Shown: piece by piece, positions 9,165 to 17,815 of the stretch
Numbering within the stretch: the stretch's first letter is position 1
How the letters are laid out: each line of letters starts with the position of its first letter
Source of the DNA: Rhodoglobus sp.
GTDB taxonomy: Bacteria > Actinomycetota > Actinomycetes > Actinomycetales > Microbacteriaceae
NCBI GenBank assembly: GCA_025463515.1
Contig: JAODAQ010000027.1
Location: 1 to 64,000, forward strand
Length of the DNA stretch: 64,000 bases
Direction: 5' to 3'
Translations under genes and position numbers: made by a program
Notes under the pieces: generated by a model
The model's database searches: none
Told to the model about the DNA's origin: nothing
Seen by the model: only the letters and a program-made list of their open reading frames with translations

Positions 9165-9234
9165 GGGCCGAGCTTAAAGCACGCCGGCAGCGCTCCGATG
9201 CGCGGAGGCTCGGGTCATGAACACCGGACATAGG

Positions 9235-9281
9235 AAAACGCCCCGGCAGATGCCTTATGAAAGGCAGTGCCGGGGCGTTTC
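9235..9281. terminator. Bidirectional terminator behind the cold-shock gene
   Basis: AAAACGCCCCGGCA pairs with TGCCGGGGCGTTT across a 19-nt loop that itself contains TGCCTT/AAGGCA. The A-rich and T-rich flanks allow it to act in either direction. It lies downstream of cspA on the minus strand. Confidence 0.8.
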
Positions 9282-9300
9282 CGTTACTGAACTATCAAGA

Positions 9301-9504
9301 TCAGAGGGGGCGGATGTTCTCCGCCTGGGGACCCTTCGGTCCCTGTGTGATGTCGAACTCGACCTTCTGGTTCTCGTCGAGAGACTTGTAACCGCTGGTC
9401 GAAATCGCCGAGTAGTGGGCGAACACGTCGGGACTTCCGTCCTCAGGGGCGATGAAACCAAAGCCCTTTTCCGCGTTGAACCACTTGACGGTGCCTAATG
9501 CCAT
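9301..9504 (-). CDS. cspA: Cold-shock domain protein
   Basis: A 67-residue single cold-shock domain that binds single-stranded nucleic acids and acts as an RNA chaperone. RNP1 is KGFGFIAPE and RNP2 is [20 protein letters not shown] at the N-terminus and the final NIRPL are typical for actinobacterial CspA. A strong GGAGGAG ribosome site lies 6 nt before the ATG. TATAGC near 9591-9596 (reverse strand) could be a -10 box, giving a leader of about 80 nt, and long leaders in this family often carry cold-responsive RNA structure. The 156-bp gap to dnaE2 holds only this leader. Confidence 0.95.
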   Translation of the reverse strand: MALGTVKWFNAEKGFGFIAPEDGSPDVFAHYSAISTSGYKSLDENQKVEFDITQGPKGPQAENIRPL

Positions 9505-9660
9505 TTAAAACTCCTCCAGGAGCGTTCTTCTGGCCCCGACAGTCGAGGCCACACCGACCGCTCCCGAGAGAACAGTCGATGATGAGCCAAGGCTATAGCA
9601 GGAGACCGCCGTGAGCGCCATGTATTTTGGAATCGGTGCGAGATGGTAACAAAGGTTCAT

Positions 9661-12600
9661 CTACCGGAAGTCCCGTGATCGGGTCTTCGGAGCCATCTCG
9701 AGCACCTCGAATCGGTCGGCCAGCACGTTGATCACCCCCTCCGGTGATCGCTCCAGGACGCCGCGGATGATCATGGCCGGCGCCTCCCGCGCGATGCGCC
9801 GGTAGCGGGTCCAGACCCCGACGCTGCAGATCACGTTCACGAGCCCCGTCTCGTCCTCGAGGTTGAGGAACGTGATGCCGCTCGCAGTTGCGGGCCGCTG
9901 CCGGTGGGTGACCACTCCGCCCACCTCGATGCGGCGGCCGCTCTCCGCCACCGCGAGGCCGGCGGCGGTCAGGACGCCCCGGCTCTGCAGCGCCAGGCGC
10001 AGGTGCTGCACGGGGTGGCTGTCGGTCGAGAGGCTGGTGGCCCACAGGTCGGACATGAGCTCCTCCACGGCGGAGGGGAGGCTGAACAGCGGCGGCTGCA
10101 CGGCCACGATGCTCCCGGGCAGGAACTCGGCGCGGTCCTGGGCGGCGTTGCCCGCGTTCCACATCGCCTCGCGCCGCTCGAGGCCGAACCCGTCGAACGC
10201 GCCCGCCGCTGCGAGCACCTCGAGCTGGGCGGTCGTGAGGCCCACCCGCCGCACGAGGTCGTTCATGCTCGTGAATTCTCCGCCGCGCTCGCGCTCCGCG
10301 ACGATCCGCAGCGCGACCTTCTCGCCGATGCCGCTCACCTCGTCGAGGCCGAGCCGCACGGCGTAGTTGCCGTCGCGCCGGTGGTCGTCTGTGTCGAAGT
10401 GGGCGGTGCGGTCGAACTTGTCGGGCACCGCCGGCTGCTCGCGCAGGAGGCAGCGGGGGTCGCCCGTGGCCGGTGATCGAGCGGAGTCGAGATCCGAAGC
10501 GAGGTCTCGGCTCCGCTCGACCAGCGGTTCCAGCCCCGCGTACACCCCGGACTTGAGGATGTCGGGCCGCAGCACCCGCACACCGTGGCGGCGGGCATCC
10601 GCCACCAGGCTCTGCGAGGAGTAGAAGCCCATCGGCTGGGCGCGCAGCATGGCGGCGAGGAACGCTGCCGGGTAGTGCAGCCGCAGCCACGCGCTCGCAT
10701 ACACGAGCAGGCCGAAGCTCAGGGCGTGGCTCTCGGCGAACCCGAACCCCGCGAAGGCCTGGATCGCGCCGTAGATCTTGTCTGCGTTCTCCCCGTGGAT
10801 GCCATGGCCCGCCATACCCTCGTAGAGCTTCGTGCGCAGCTTCTCGATCTTCTCAACACCGCGCTTCGAGCCCATCGCCCTGCGGAGCAAGTCGGCGTCA
10901 TCGGCAGTGCAGCCGCCGACCTCCACCGCGAGCTGCATCAGCTGCTCTTGGAAGATCGGCACTCCCAGGGTGCGCTTGAGAACCTTCTCGAGTTTCGGGT
11001 GGAGGTAGGTGATGTCTTCCTGTCCGGTCTTGCGCCTGACGTACGGATGCACCGCCCCGCCCTGGATCGGACCGGGCCGCACCAGCGCGATCTCCACCAC
11101 CAAGTGGTAGAACTCCCGGGGCTGCAGCCGGGGGAGCAGGCCCATCTGCGCGCGGGACTCCACCTGGAACACCCCGATCGCGTCGGCGCGGCAGAGCTGG
11201 TCGTAGACCCCGGCCTCCTCCTTGGGGATGCCGTCCAGGTCCCAGCTCTCGCCGAGCGAGCCGCGCACGAGGTCGAAGGTGTACTGCAGCGCGGAGAGCA
11301 TCCCCAGCCCGAGCATGTCGAACTTCACCAGGCCCATCCAGGCGCAGTCGTCCTTGTCCCACTGCACGACCGTGCGGTTCTTCATGCGCGCCCACTCGAC
11401 CGGCACCACCTCGCCGACCGGCCGCTTGGTGAGCACCATCCCGCCCGAGTGGATCCCGAGGTGCCGCGGCAGCTTCATCGTCTGCATCGCGAGGTCGATG
11501 ACGACCGGCGGGATGTCGTGGTCGTCGCTCGAGATCGTGGCGCCCCAGCGCTCGACCTGCTTCGACCAGGCATCCTGCTGGCCGGCGCTGTGCCCGAGCG
11601 CCTTGGCCATGTCGCGCACCGCGAACTTGGGGCGGTACTGGATGACGTTCGACACCTGCGCGGCGTTCTCGCGGCCGTACTTGTCGAACATGTACTGGAT
11701 GACCTCCTCGCGCCGCTCGGAGTCGAAGTCCACGTCGATGTCGGGCTCCTCCTCGCGCATGCTCGAGATGAACCGCTCGAAGGGCAGCTTGTACTTGATC
11801 GGGTCTACCGCAGTGATGTTGAGCAGGTAGCAGACGACCGAGCTCGCCGCAGAGCCCCGGCCCTGGCACAGGATGCCCAGGCCCCTGGCGTACCTGACCA
11901 TGTCCCACACGATCAGGAAGTAGCCGGCGAAGTGCTTCTTCTCGATCGCCGCTAGCTCGCCGCTGATCCGGTCGCGGTTCTCCGGCGTCAGCTCCAAGTG
12001 GCGGTCGGCTACCCCGCCCCACACGAGCTCGGCGAGGTAGCTGTCGGGCGTGTGCCCTTCCGGCACCTCCGTGTCGGGCAGCGCGGGCTTGGCCGTGCGC
12101 AGCTCGAAGGCGAGCTCGTCGGCGATGAGCACGGTGTTCTCGATCGCGCCCGGGTACCGCGCGAACCGGGCGGCCATCTCCGCCCCCGAGCGCAGGTACG
12201 CGCCGCCGGATGCGGGCAGCCAGCCGTCGAGCTCGTCGAGGCTCCGGCGCGCCCGCACCGCGGAGAGGGCGGTGTGCAGCGGGTGCTGCGCCGGGGTCGC
12301 GTAGTGCACGTTGCCGGTCGCGACCACGCGCAGGCCGCGCTCCACGGCCAGGTCGTACAGCGCGTCGTTGTTGTCGCTGTCGAGCGGGTCGCCGTGGTCG
12401 AACAGCTCCACGACCACGTTCTCGGCGCCGAACAGCGCGACGAGGCGGTCCAGCTCGGCGCCTGCGGCTTCGCTACGCGCTAGCGCGCTACTCGGCCCGC
12501 CTGATCCCGACCCGCCTGATCCCGACTCCGCTCGATCACCGAGCGCCTGCCGCACGGCGCCCTTGCGGCATCCCGTCAGCACCAGCCAGTGCCCGCCAGC

Positions 12601-13185
12601 CTGCCGCGCGAGCTCCTCGAGGTAGTAGACCGGCCTGCCCTTCTCCCTGCCGTGCAGCTGGGCGGTGGTGATGGCCAGCGCGAGCCGGTGGTAGCCCTCC
12701 TCGCCGCGGGCGAGCACCAGCAGGTGGGTGCCCTCGGGGTCGGGGATGCCGTTCTGCGGCGTGCGCAGGCCGAGCGAGAGCTCAGCCCCGAAGATCGTCG
12801 TCGTCGGCCGGCGCCCCGCCCGGCCGTCGCGCTGGGCGATCGCGGCCGCCGCCTCCGCCATGCGCGCGATGCCGTAGAAGCCGTCGTGGTCGGTGAGGGC
12901 GAGGGCGTGCAGGCCGAGACGGGAGGCCTCCTCGATGAGCGACTCGGGCATGCTGGCCCCGTCGAGGAAGCTGAAGCTCGAGTGGGCGTGCAGCTCGGCG
13001 TACGGCACGATGCTGCCGGGGGCTGGAGCCGCGGCATCCGGCGCCCGATAGGCCTTGCGCTTGAGCGACCAGGCCGGGCTGTCGCCGCCGTCCGCGCCGA
13101 TGGGCGGGGCGGTGCCCGGGCGGGAGGCGTCGCTGAGCTTCTTCTCGAACTCCGACCACGAGATCGGCGGGTTGCTCCAGCCCAT
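9661..13185 (-). CDS. dnaE2: Error-prone DNA polymerase III alpha subunit (DnaE2/ImuC)
   Basis: The replicative-type C-family polymerase of the SOS mutasome, working with ImuA and ImuB in damage-induced mutagenesis. The 1174-residue protein starts with a PHP domain (YAELHAHSSFSFLDG; TDHDGFYG). The polymerase core has CQGRGSAASS and the acidic motif PDIDVDFDSERR. An OB-fold region ends the protein (GVVTHRQRP; FLNLEDETG). The ATG at 13185 lies 13 bp after imuB. Two low-complexity inserts coincide with copies of a dispersed 25-bp repeat: one in the PHP region (12518-12542) and one at 10470-10525. Homology should extend across both, so they look like tolerated insertions. Confidence 0.93.
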   Translation of the reverse strand: MGWSNPPISWSEFEKKLSDASRPGTAPPIGADGGDSPAWSLKRKAYRAPDAAAPAPGSIVPYAELHAHSSFSFLDGASMPESLIEEASRLGLHALALTDHDGFYGIARMAEAAAAIAQRDGRAGRRPTTTIFGAELSLGLRTPQNGIPDPEGTHLLVLARGEEGYHRLALAITTAQLHGREKGRPVYYLEELARQAGGHWLVLTGCRKGAVRQALGDRAESGSGGSGSGGPSSALARSEAAGAELDRLVALFGAENVVVELFDHGDPLDSDNNDALYDLAVERGLRVVATGNVHYATPAQHPLHTALSAVRARRSLDELDGWLPASGGAYLRSGAEMAARFARYPGAIENTVLIADELAFELRTAKPALPDTEVPEGHTPDSYLAELVWGGVADRHLELTPENRDRISGELAAIEKKHFAGYFLIVWDMVRYARGLGILCQGRGSAASSVVCYLLNITAVDPIKYKLPFERFISSMREEEPDIDVDFDSERREEVIQYMFDKYGRENAAQVSNVIQYRPKFAVRDMAKALGHSAGQQDAWSKQVERWGATISSDDHDIPPVVIDLAMQTMKLPRHLGIHSGGMVLTKRPVGEVVPVEWARMKNRTVVQWDKDDCAWMGLVKFDMLGLGMLSALQYTFDLVRGSLGESWDLDGIPKEEAGVYDQLCRADAIGVFQVESRAQMGLLPRLQPREFYHLVVEIALVRPGPIQGGAVHPYVRRKTGQEDITYLHPKLEKVLKRTLGVPIFQEQLMQLAVEVGGCTADDADLLRRAMGSKRGVEKIEKLRTKLYEGMAGHGIHGENADKIYGAIQAFAGFGFAESHALSFGLLVYASAWLRLHYPAAFLAAMLRAQPMGFYSSQSLVADARRHGVRVLRPDILKSGVYAGLEPLVERSRDLASDLDSARSPATGDPRCLLREQPAVPDKFDRTAHFDTDDHRRDGNYAVRLGLDEVSGIGEKVALRIVAERERGGEFTSMNDLVRRVGLTTAQLEVLAAAGAFDGFGLERREAMWNAGNAAQDRAEFLPGSIVAVQPPLFSLPSAVEELMSDLWATSLSTDSHPVQHLRLALQSRGVLTAAGLAVAESGRRIEVGGVVTHRQRPATASGITFLNLEDETGLVNVICSVGVWTRYRRIAREAPAMIIRGVLERSPEGVINVLADRFEVLEMAPKTRSRDFR
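10470..10525. repeat. Dispersed palindromic repeat inside dnaE2, copy 2
   Basis: Bases 10470-10494 match 6541-6565 exactly in inverted orientation. A second arm (GGTCTCGGCTCCGCTC, to about 10523) makes the element a palindrome. It is read through in frame and codes for roughly 18 residues containing ERSRD and DSARSP. Confidence 0.7.
12518..12542. repeat. Dispersed repeat inside dnaE2, copy 3
   Basis: This copy matches 6541-6565 at 23 of 25 bases in the same orientation. It is preceded by a CGCCTGATCCCGAC duplication and is translated as a Gly/Ser-rich stretch in the PHP-domain region of dnaE2. Confidence 0.65.
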
Positions 13186-13198
13186 CAGCGGCCGCCCA

Positions 13199-14863
13199 TC
13201 AGTCGTACCTCGCTTCGGCCCACCAGCCGCCCGCGTCGAGCACCAGGAGCCAGGCGCATCCGGTCTCGTCGACGGCCTGGAACCGCCAGGCGCTGCGCGC
13301 GTCGGCCGACCACCAGCGCTCGTCGATCGCCCACGGCCCAGCCCACGCGGTGAGCCGCCGCACCTCGCTGCTGTTGGCGGAGAACCGCACGGGCGGCGCC
13401 GACACCGTGCCGCGGTCGCCGACCTCGACGCTCGCGCCGTCGGCCGAGAGCACGTGCACCGGATGCCGCGGCGAGAACACGGTGCCGGGCAGCGGGTCGG
13501 GCAGCCGCCCCGGCCACGGCTGGTCGACGGGCTTCGCCCCCGGCGCTCGTCCATCCGGCGGCCGGTCGCCCCACGCCACGAGCTGCTGCCGGTCGGAGAG
13601 CGTGCGCCCACCGCCCACCGAGGGCATGAGCACGGCGCCGTGGCCGAGCATGCTCTGCACGCGCGAGAGGCCGTGGTGCACCCGTTCGTCCGGCCCCGCG
13701 CCCCACAGCCCGCCCTCGTGGTTGCCGATCGCGTCGACGGACTCTGGCGAGACCCGCACGCGCGTGACACCGGACTTGAGCCCGACCTCGCCCGCGCCCT
13801 GCAACTGCCACCGCACCCGGTCGACGACGTCGGCGGGGGTGAACGAGCGCGGGTGCAGCCATACCCGCTCCGAGAGCTCGCCCGAGTCGGAGTCGAGCTC
13901 CACCCGGATCGCCGTGCACACGAGCTTCGCGGCCGTGAGCGCGTCGATGAACCCCTCGGCGGCGGTGCGCACGCCGAACGCGACCTGGTCGACGCGGTCG
14001 AGCGCGGGCTCGAACTGCACCACGGCGTCGAGGTCGCGCGGGGGAGTGCGAGGCGTGAGCGGCCACGAGTCCCGCCCGCTCGCGAGGGAGTGCAGCCGCG
14101 CGCCGCCGGGCCCGAAGCGGGTGAACACGTCGGCGGCGTCGAGCTGGGCGAAAGCCCCGAGCGTCCGGATGCCCAGCCGCCGCAGCAGCGTCACGAGCTG
14201 CTCGTCGTCCAGCAGTCCGATGCCGAGGGGCTCGAGGAAGCTCGCGGCCTCGCCCGCGGGCACTATGCGCACTGCCTGCCCGCTGCCGGCACCAGCACTG
14301 GCTCGCCGCGCCGCCTGGTCGGCCGTGAAGATGCCGTCGGCGATGCCCACGCGCGCGCCGCCCGCGCCCTCCTCGTCGGCGCGCCCGGCGAGGAACAGCC
14401 CAGCGGCCCTCTCGCCGCCGTAGTAGCGCGCAGCCCCGCGCACGCGGACCGCGCAGAGCCCGGGCCGCAGCACCTGTACTCCGGGGACGAGCTCCTCCAT
14501 CGCGGCGATGATCGGCTCGAACGCGCGGCTGTCGAGTGCGGGGTCGTAGTCGAGCACGACGAGGCCGGGCTGGCGCGCCTGGGCCTCGCGCACGCGGAGC
14601 CCGCGCACGACGCCCTCGGCCCTAGCCGATCCGGAGGAGGCGAACACGAGGTTCTTCGTGACCAGGGCGATGGGGGCATCCGGCGGGAGCTTCTCGTGCT
14701 GGGCGGCGGCAGTGACAGGCCAGTCCGGGCACCAGAGCACGGCGACCCTGGGCGGTTCGGCGCCCGGGAGCTCTGCGCCCACGGTGCTGGCGGGGAAGGC
14801 ACTGCCGGAGGAGGGCCTGCGGTCGAGCCGCAGAACCGGCGCGCGCCGGGTGTGGGGGCTCAT
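13199..14863 (-). CDS. imuB: ImuB, Y-family polymerase-like mutasome protein
   Basis: A 554-residue Y-family relative that in other actinobacteria bridges ImuA, DnaE2 and the sliding clamp rather than acting as a polymerase. The palm begins VAVLWCPDWPVTAA in place of the usual DxDxFFASVE, so the first catalytic Asp motif is altered, as expected for ImuB. LGIGLLDDEQLVTLLRRLGI is the helix-hairpin region. A long C-terminal domain ends GCAWLLVLDAGGWWAEARYD. The ATG overlaps the imuA stop (ATGA, 14860-14863), so translation is coupled. It belongs to the LexA-controlled imuA-imuB-dnaE2 unit. Confidence 0.9.
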   Translation of the reverse strand: MSPHTRRAPVLRLDRRPSSGSAFPASTVGAELPGAEPPRVAVLWCPDWPVTAAAQHEKLPPDAPIALVTKNLVFASSGSARAEGVVRGLRVREAQARQPGLVVLDYDPALDSRAFEPIIAAMEELVPGVQVLRPGLCAVRVRGAARYYGGERAAGLFLAGRADEEGAGGARVGIADGIFTADQAARRASAGAGSGQAVRIVPAGEAASFLEPLGIGLLDDEQLVTLLRRLGIRTLGAFAQLDAADVFTRFGPGGARLHSLASGRDSWPLTPRTPPRDLDAVVQFEPALDRVDQVAFGVRTAAEGFIDALTAAKLVCTAIRVELDSDSGELSERVWLHPRSFTPADVVDRVRWQLQGAGEVGLKSGVTRVRVSPESVDAIGNHEGGLWGAGPDERVHHGLSRVQSMLGHGAVLMPSVGGGRTLSDRQQLVAWGDRPPDGRAPGAKPVDQPWPGRLPDPLPGTVFSPRHPVHVLSADGASVEVGDRGTVSAPPVRFSANSSEVRRLTAWAGPWAIDERWWSADARSAWRFQAVDETGCAWLLVLDAGGWWAEARYD

Positions 14864-15627
14864 GCGAGCTGCCGCTCGGGGAGGGGCTGGACAGCCCGGT
14901 TCTCGGCCCGCCGCACGGCCTCGCCCGCGTCGGGCAGCCACAGCCGCGCACTGCGGGGGCGGCCGGCCGTGCGGCTCGTGACGGTCACCGTGACCTCGCG
15001 GGCGGCGAGGTGCCCGTGACCCTCGCCGATGCCGTGCCACTCGCTCTGCGACAGCGAGAGCATGGCCTCCGTCTGCGGCCACGGGCCGAGGACCAGCAGT
15101 GTGGTGCCGCGCTGCCGCAGCCGTGCCGCGAGGCGGGCCACGCTCGAGTCGGTAGCGCGCTTCGGCGGGCGGGTGACGACGACCTCCATGACGTCGGCGA
15201 CCGCGGCGGTGACGGCGAGCCACTGGTCGCCGGGGTGCGGCACGAGCACGAGCCGGTCGAGATCCACACCGAAGTGCTGGGCTGCCTCGACGCCGAACTC
15301 GGGCATGCCGACGATGCCGCACCAGGTGCCGGCGGCGGAGGGCGCGGCGAGCAGAGTCATGAGCAGCATCGCCGACCGGTCGATCGAGTAGGCGGCACCC
15401 TGCTGCAGGCCGCCGCCCGGCAGCAGCCCCGCGATGGCGGGGTGGGTGGGGATGAGCTTCGAGTCGAGCTTGGTGGCCTGCATGGCCTTGATGCGCGCCT
15501 GCAGCTGCGCCACCGTGTCCTGTTCCCCGACGGACTCCAGCACAGTGCTTCTGTCCAGCACTGCGCTTCTGTCAAGCACAGCGCTTTTATTAGGCACAGT
15601 GGCAGTCAACGAGGTAGCAGGGGACAC
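14860..15627 (-). CDS. imuA: ImuA-type RecA-like mutasome accessory protein
   Basis: The first gene of the SOS mutasome cassette. It is a RecA/SulA-like protein of about 255 residues that needs ImuB and DnaE2 for mutagenesis. The core begins LQARIKAMQ and continues LPGGGLQQGAAYSID, followed by strands WCGIVGM and LVLVPHP. The open frame runs back to 15675, but the LexA box covers that region, so an internal start is more likely. The GTG at 15627 lies just past the predicted start of transcription; GTG at 15513 or ATG at 15483 are alternatives. Three tandem 18-bp repeats code for the N-terminal AVLDRS-type hexapeptides if the longer form is made. Confidence 0.8.
   Translation of the reverse strand: MSPATSLTATVPNKSAVLDRSAVLDRSTVLESVGEQDTVAQLQARIKAMQATKLDSKLIPTHPAIAGLLPGGGLQQGAAYSIDRSAMLLMTLLAAPSAAGTWCGIVGMPEFGVEAAQHFGVDLDRLVLVPHPGDQWLAVTAAVADVMEVVVTRPPKRATDSSVARLAARLRQRGTTLLVLGPWPQTEAMLSLSQSEWHGIGEGHGHLAAREVTVTVTSRTAGRPRSARLWLPDAGEAVRRAENRAVQPLPERQLA
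15532..15585. repeat. Three tandem 18-bp repeats at the imuA N-terminus
   Basis: Three 18-bp units, read on the minus strand as SAVLDR, SAVLDR and STVLES, lie 50-100 bp downstream of the LexA box. The first two differ at two bases and the third is more divergent. One unit contains TTGACA. They could be coding, or a repeated leader element. Confidence 0.7.
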
Positions 15628-15637
15628 CTGTCCATAT

Positions 15638-15653
15638 TCGAACATATGTTCGA
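15638..15653 (-). promoter_or_regulatory. LexA (SOS) box of the imuA-imuB-dnaE2 operon
   Basis: TCGAACATATGTTCGA is a perfect 16-bp palindrome matching the actinobacterial/Gram-positive SOS box (TCGAACN4GTTCGA). TATGTT inside it is a plausible -10 hexamer, so LexA binding would block RNA polymerase directly. The HNH gene at 32280 has a near copy with its -10 in the same place. Confidence 0.9.
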
Positions 15654-15696
15654 GTGTGTCAATTGCCGCCGACATCCGACGGCGTGTCGTGCGGGG

Positions 15697-16035
15697 CTAG
15701 CGGTTCCAGAGCGTGAACGCCGCCGCCACGTACAGAACCACGCCCACCGCGGCCAGCAGCAGCACCACGAACGCGGCGATACCGAGCGTCTTCCCGCGCC
15801 TGAGCGCCACCGCGAGGATGCCCAGCGCGACCGCCCCGAGGAGCGCGAGCGGCACCACGAACCAGCCCCAGGCGAAGACGTTGGCGAGCACGACCACCGC
15901 GGTCGGCGCCGTATCCGCCATGGCGAGCACCACGAGCGCGAACCCCGCCCCCAGCCACACCGGAGCGAGAATGGCGCACACGAGCGCCCAGGCACCGAGA
16001 GCCCTGCTCGGGCGGGGCGCTGGCGCGGTCGACAT
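15697..16035 (-). CDS. Small three-helix membrane protein, unknown
   Basis: The 112-residue product starts MSTAPAPRPSRALG and then has three long hydrophobic segments (about residues 15-40, 50-72 and 85-108). No family was recognised; the pattern resembles short DUF4190-like membrane proteins. The ATG at 16035 fits TACCGT 7 nt upstream. The gene points toward the imuA LexA box and ends 44 bp before it, so readthrough into the SOS operon is possible because no terminator is visible. Confidence 0.65.
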   Translation of the reverse strand: MSTAPAPRPSRALGAWALVCAILAPVWLGAGFALVVLAMADTAPTAVVVLANVFAWGWFVVPLALLGAVALGILAVALRRGKTLGIAAFVVLLLAAVGVVLYVAAAFTLWNR

Positions 16036-16099
16036 GCGGCCAACGGTAGCGGCGCGCGCGGGCATCCCGACACAGGGAAAGCGCTGAACCGTGCTGGCG

Positions 16100-16435
16100 C
16101 TACCGCTCCCCGTGCCCCAGCGAGTGCGGCCGGCCCGCACGGCGCAGGTTGGGCCCGAAGCGGTGCGCGAGCGGGTCGGCGGCGAGCGGCTCGACGAACG
16201 AGCCCTCGATGATGCCGCGCACCTTCGGGCCGCTCCGGGCGTAGTCGCGCTCGAGGGTGCTCAGCAGACGCGTGACGGGCTCCGTGGGGCCCTGGCGCGC
16301 GGCCCAGCGGCTCGCCATGCCGAGGAACACCTCGCCGTCGAGGCTGCCGTTCGCGCGCACGTGCGATTCGTACAGCGGCGTGAGTTCGGGCACGGCAGAG
16401 ACGACCCCGAACACCCACATCTCGATGGCCCTCAT
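16100..16435 (-). CDS. Hypothetical protein, translationally coupled
   Basis: A 111-residue protein of unknown function, predicted soluble and mostly helical. It starts MRAIEMWVFGVVSAVPELTP and ends in a basic tail. Its ATG overlaps the stop of the upstream gene (ATGA at 16432-16435), so the two are probably made together. No motif was recognised. Confidence 0.6.
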   Translation of the reverse strand: MRAIEMWVFGVVSAVPELTPLYESHVRANGSLDGEVFLGMASRWAARQGPTEPVTRLLSTLERDYARSGPKVRGIIEGSFVEPLAADPLAHRFGPNLRRAGRPHSLGHGER

Positions 16436-17700
16436 GCGGAGTCCGGGTCCCGGTAGCCGAACTGCACCTGCCCGCCCAGCATCATCGATGAGGGGACGTC
16501 GATCCAGCCGGCCTGCGTGCGCATGAGCGGGCGGCCGCTGAGGCGTGGCGACGGCGGATCCCCGGTCGGCACGTAGCGCTGCGCCACCGAGAACGACACG
16601 CGCGTGGCGTACTCCCAGACCTCGACGATCACGGCCGGCACGGCGATGTCGCCCACGGGCACCGTGCCGTCGACGGCGAACGCGATGAACTCCGCGTCGG
16701 TGCGGCTGCTGGCATAGGCGCGCACGGATGCCGCGGCATCCGCGAGGCTCGCATCGGTCATGGTCACCTGCTCCCAGGCTCCGCCCTTCTGCACGATTGC
16801 GAAGGCGGGGAAGGAGCGGCCCTTCGTGGCGAGCTCCATGATCCCGGCGAACATCGCGCGGTTGCCGAGCGGGGTCTCACTGCGCTGGATCGGGACGGGC
16901 GTGTAGCTCGGGAGGGCGGACGGTCCCGACGGGACCTCGACGGGATGCGCCGCCGCGGGCGGGGCGGTGTCGATGACGGGACTGGGAGCAGGTGCGGGGG
17001 ATGCCACGGCTTGGGGCTCGGGCGAGGGCTCGGGCAGCACGGGCGGGGCTGACGCCGGCGGGTCGAATCCCAGTACCGGCGCCGTGGTCGGCGGCGGCCC
17101 GAAATCAGGCGCGGCAAGCGCAGGCGCGGCAGGTGCGGGCGCTGCAGGCGCAGGCTCGACGGGTGCAGGCGGAACCGGCACCACCTCGACCGGCGGCACC
17201 ACTTCGACCGGCGGCGCCGAGAACACGCGCGGGAGCGCCGGAGGCTCCACGCGCGCAGCCAGCTCCTCCGGGAAGGTCGGCACCTCGGGCGGCTCGCCGT
17301 CCTCCGGGTCGTACCAGCCGGCGCGGCCGAGGTGCAGGGGGCTGCCGAGCAGCGTCGGCCTCTTCCGCAGGCCCTTGAGCTCGTAGCGCAGTCCGATGCG
17401 GGCACCGCGCTGCAGGCGGAAGTTCCACGCCTCGACGATGATGCCCTTCGTCGTGGCGCCGTTGTAGCTGATGACTCCGTCGACCGCGTAGGCCGTGGCA
17501 TCCGCCCCCTCTTGGTCTGATGCCATCTGCTTGGCGACCGCCGCCGGATCCTCCGTGCGCGCCGCCGCGACGCGACGGGGCTCGTGCCTGCCCTCCTTCG
17601 CGACGAAGACGAGGGGTGCGACCGGCGAGCCCTTGCTCATGAGCGAATCGATGGCCGCAGCGAGCGTCCGGTTCGCGAGTTCGAGCGCCTGGGGGTCCAC
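16432..17700 (-). CDS. Protein with two copies of one domain joined by a Pro/Ala linker
   Basis: A 422-residue protein of unknown function. Two halves of about 120 residues share an order of landmarks: an N-terminal ANR/GNR helix, a strand with PLVFVAKEG or PAFAIVQKG, YAVDGVISY or FAVDGTVPV, IIVEAW or VIVEVW, and a final GSPLHLGRAGW or GRPLMRTQAGW. They are joined by about 150 residues rich in Pro, Ala and Val, including PPVEVVPPVEVVP. No signal peptide or membrane segment is seen. The GTG at 17700 fits TACTCT 6 nt upstream; upstream codons (ATG at 17757) are less likely. Confidence 0.65.
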   Translation of the reverse strand: MDPQALELANRTLAAAIDSLMSKGSPVAPLVFVAKEGRHEPRRVAAARTEDPAAVAKQMASDQEGADATAYAVDGVISYNGATTKGIIVEAWNFRLQRGARIGLRYELKGLRKRPTLLGSPLHLGRAGWYDPEDGEPPEVPTFPEELAARVEPPALPRVFSAPPVEVVPPVEVVPVPPAPVEPAPAAPAPAAPALAAPDFGPPPTTAPVLGFDPPASAPPVLPEPSPEPQAVASPAPAPSPVIDTAPPAAAHPVEVPSGPSALPSYTPVPIQRSETPLGNRAMFAGIMELATKGRSFPAFAIVQKGGAWEQVTMTDASLADAAASVRAYASSRTDAEFIAFAVDGTVPVGDIAVPAVIVEVWEYATRVSFSVAQRYVPTGDPPSPRLSGRPLMRTQAGWIDVPSSMMLGGQVQFGYRDPDSA

Positions 17701-17815
17701 GGAGCCAGAGTAGTCGGACTGTCGTGCGCGGCCGGGTAGCGCAACCCCCTCCTGCATTTCCGGCACCCGACATAGCGTCGAAAGCACAACGGCAAACCTA
17801 GGAAAAGAGGAAGCA

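Noticed and set aside
15532-15585. Short CRISPR-like array
   Set aside because: Three 18-bp direct repeats with no spacers, and no Cas genes nearby. Not a CRISPR.
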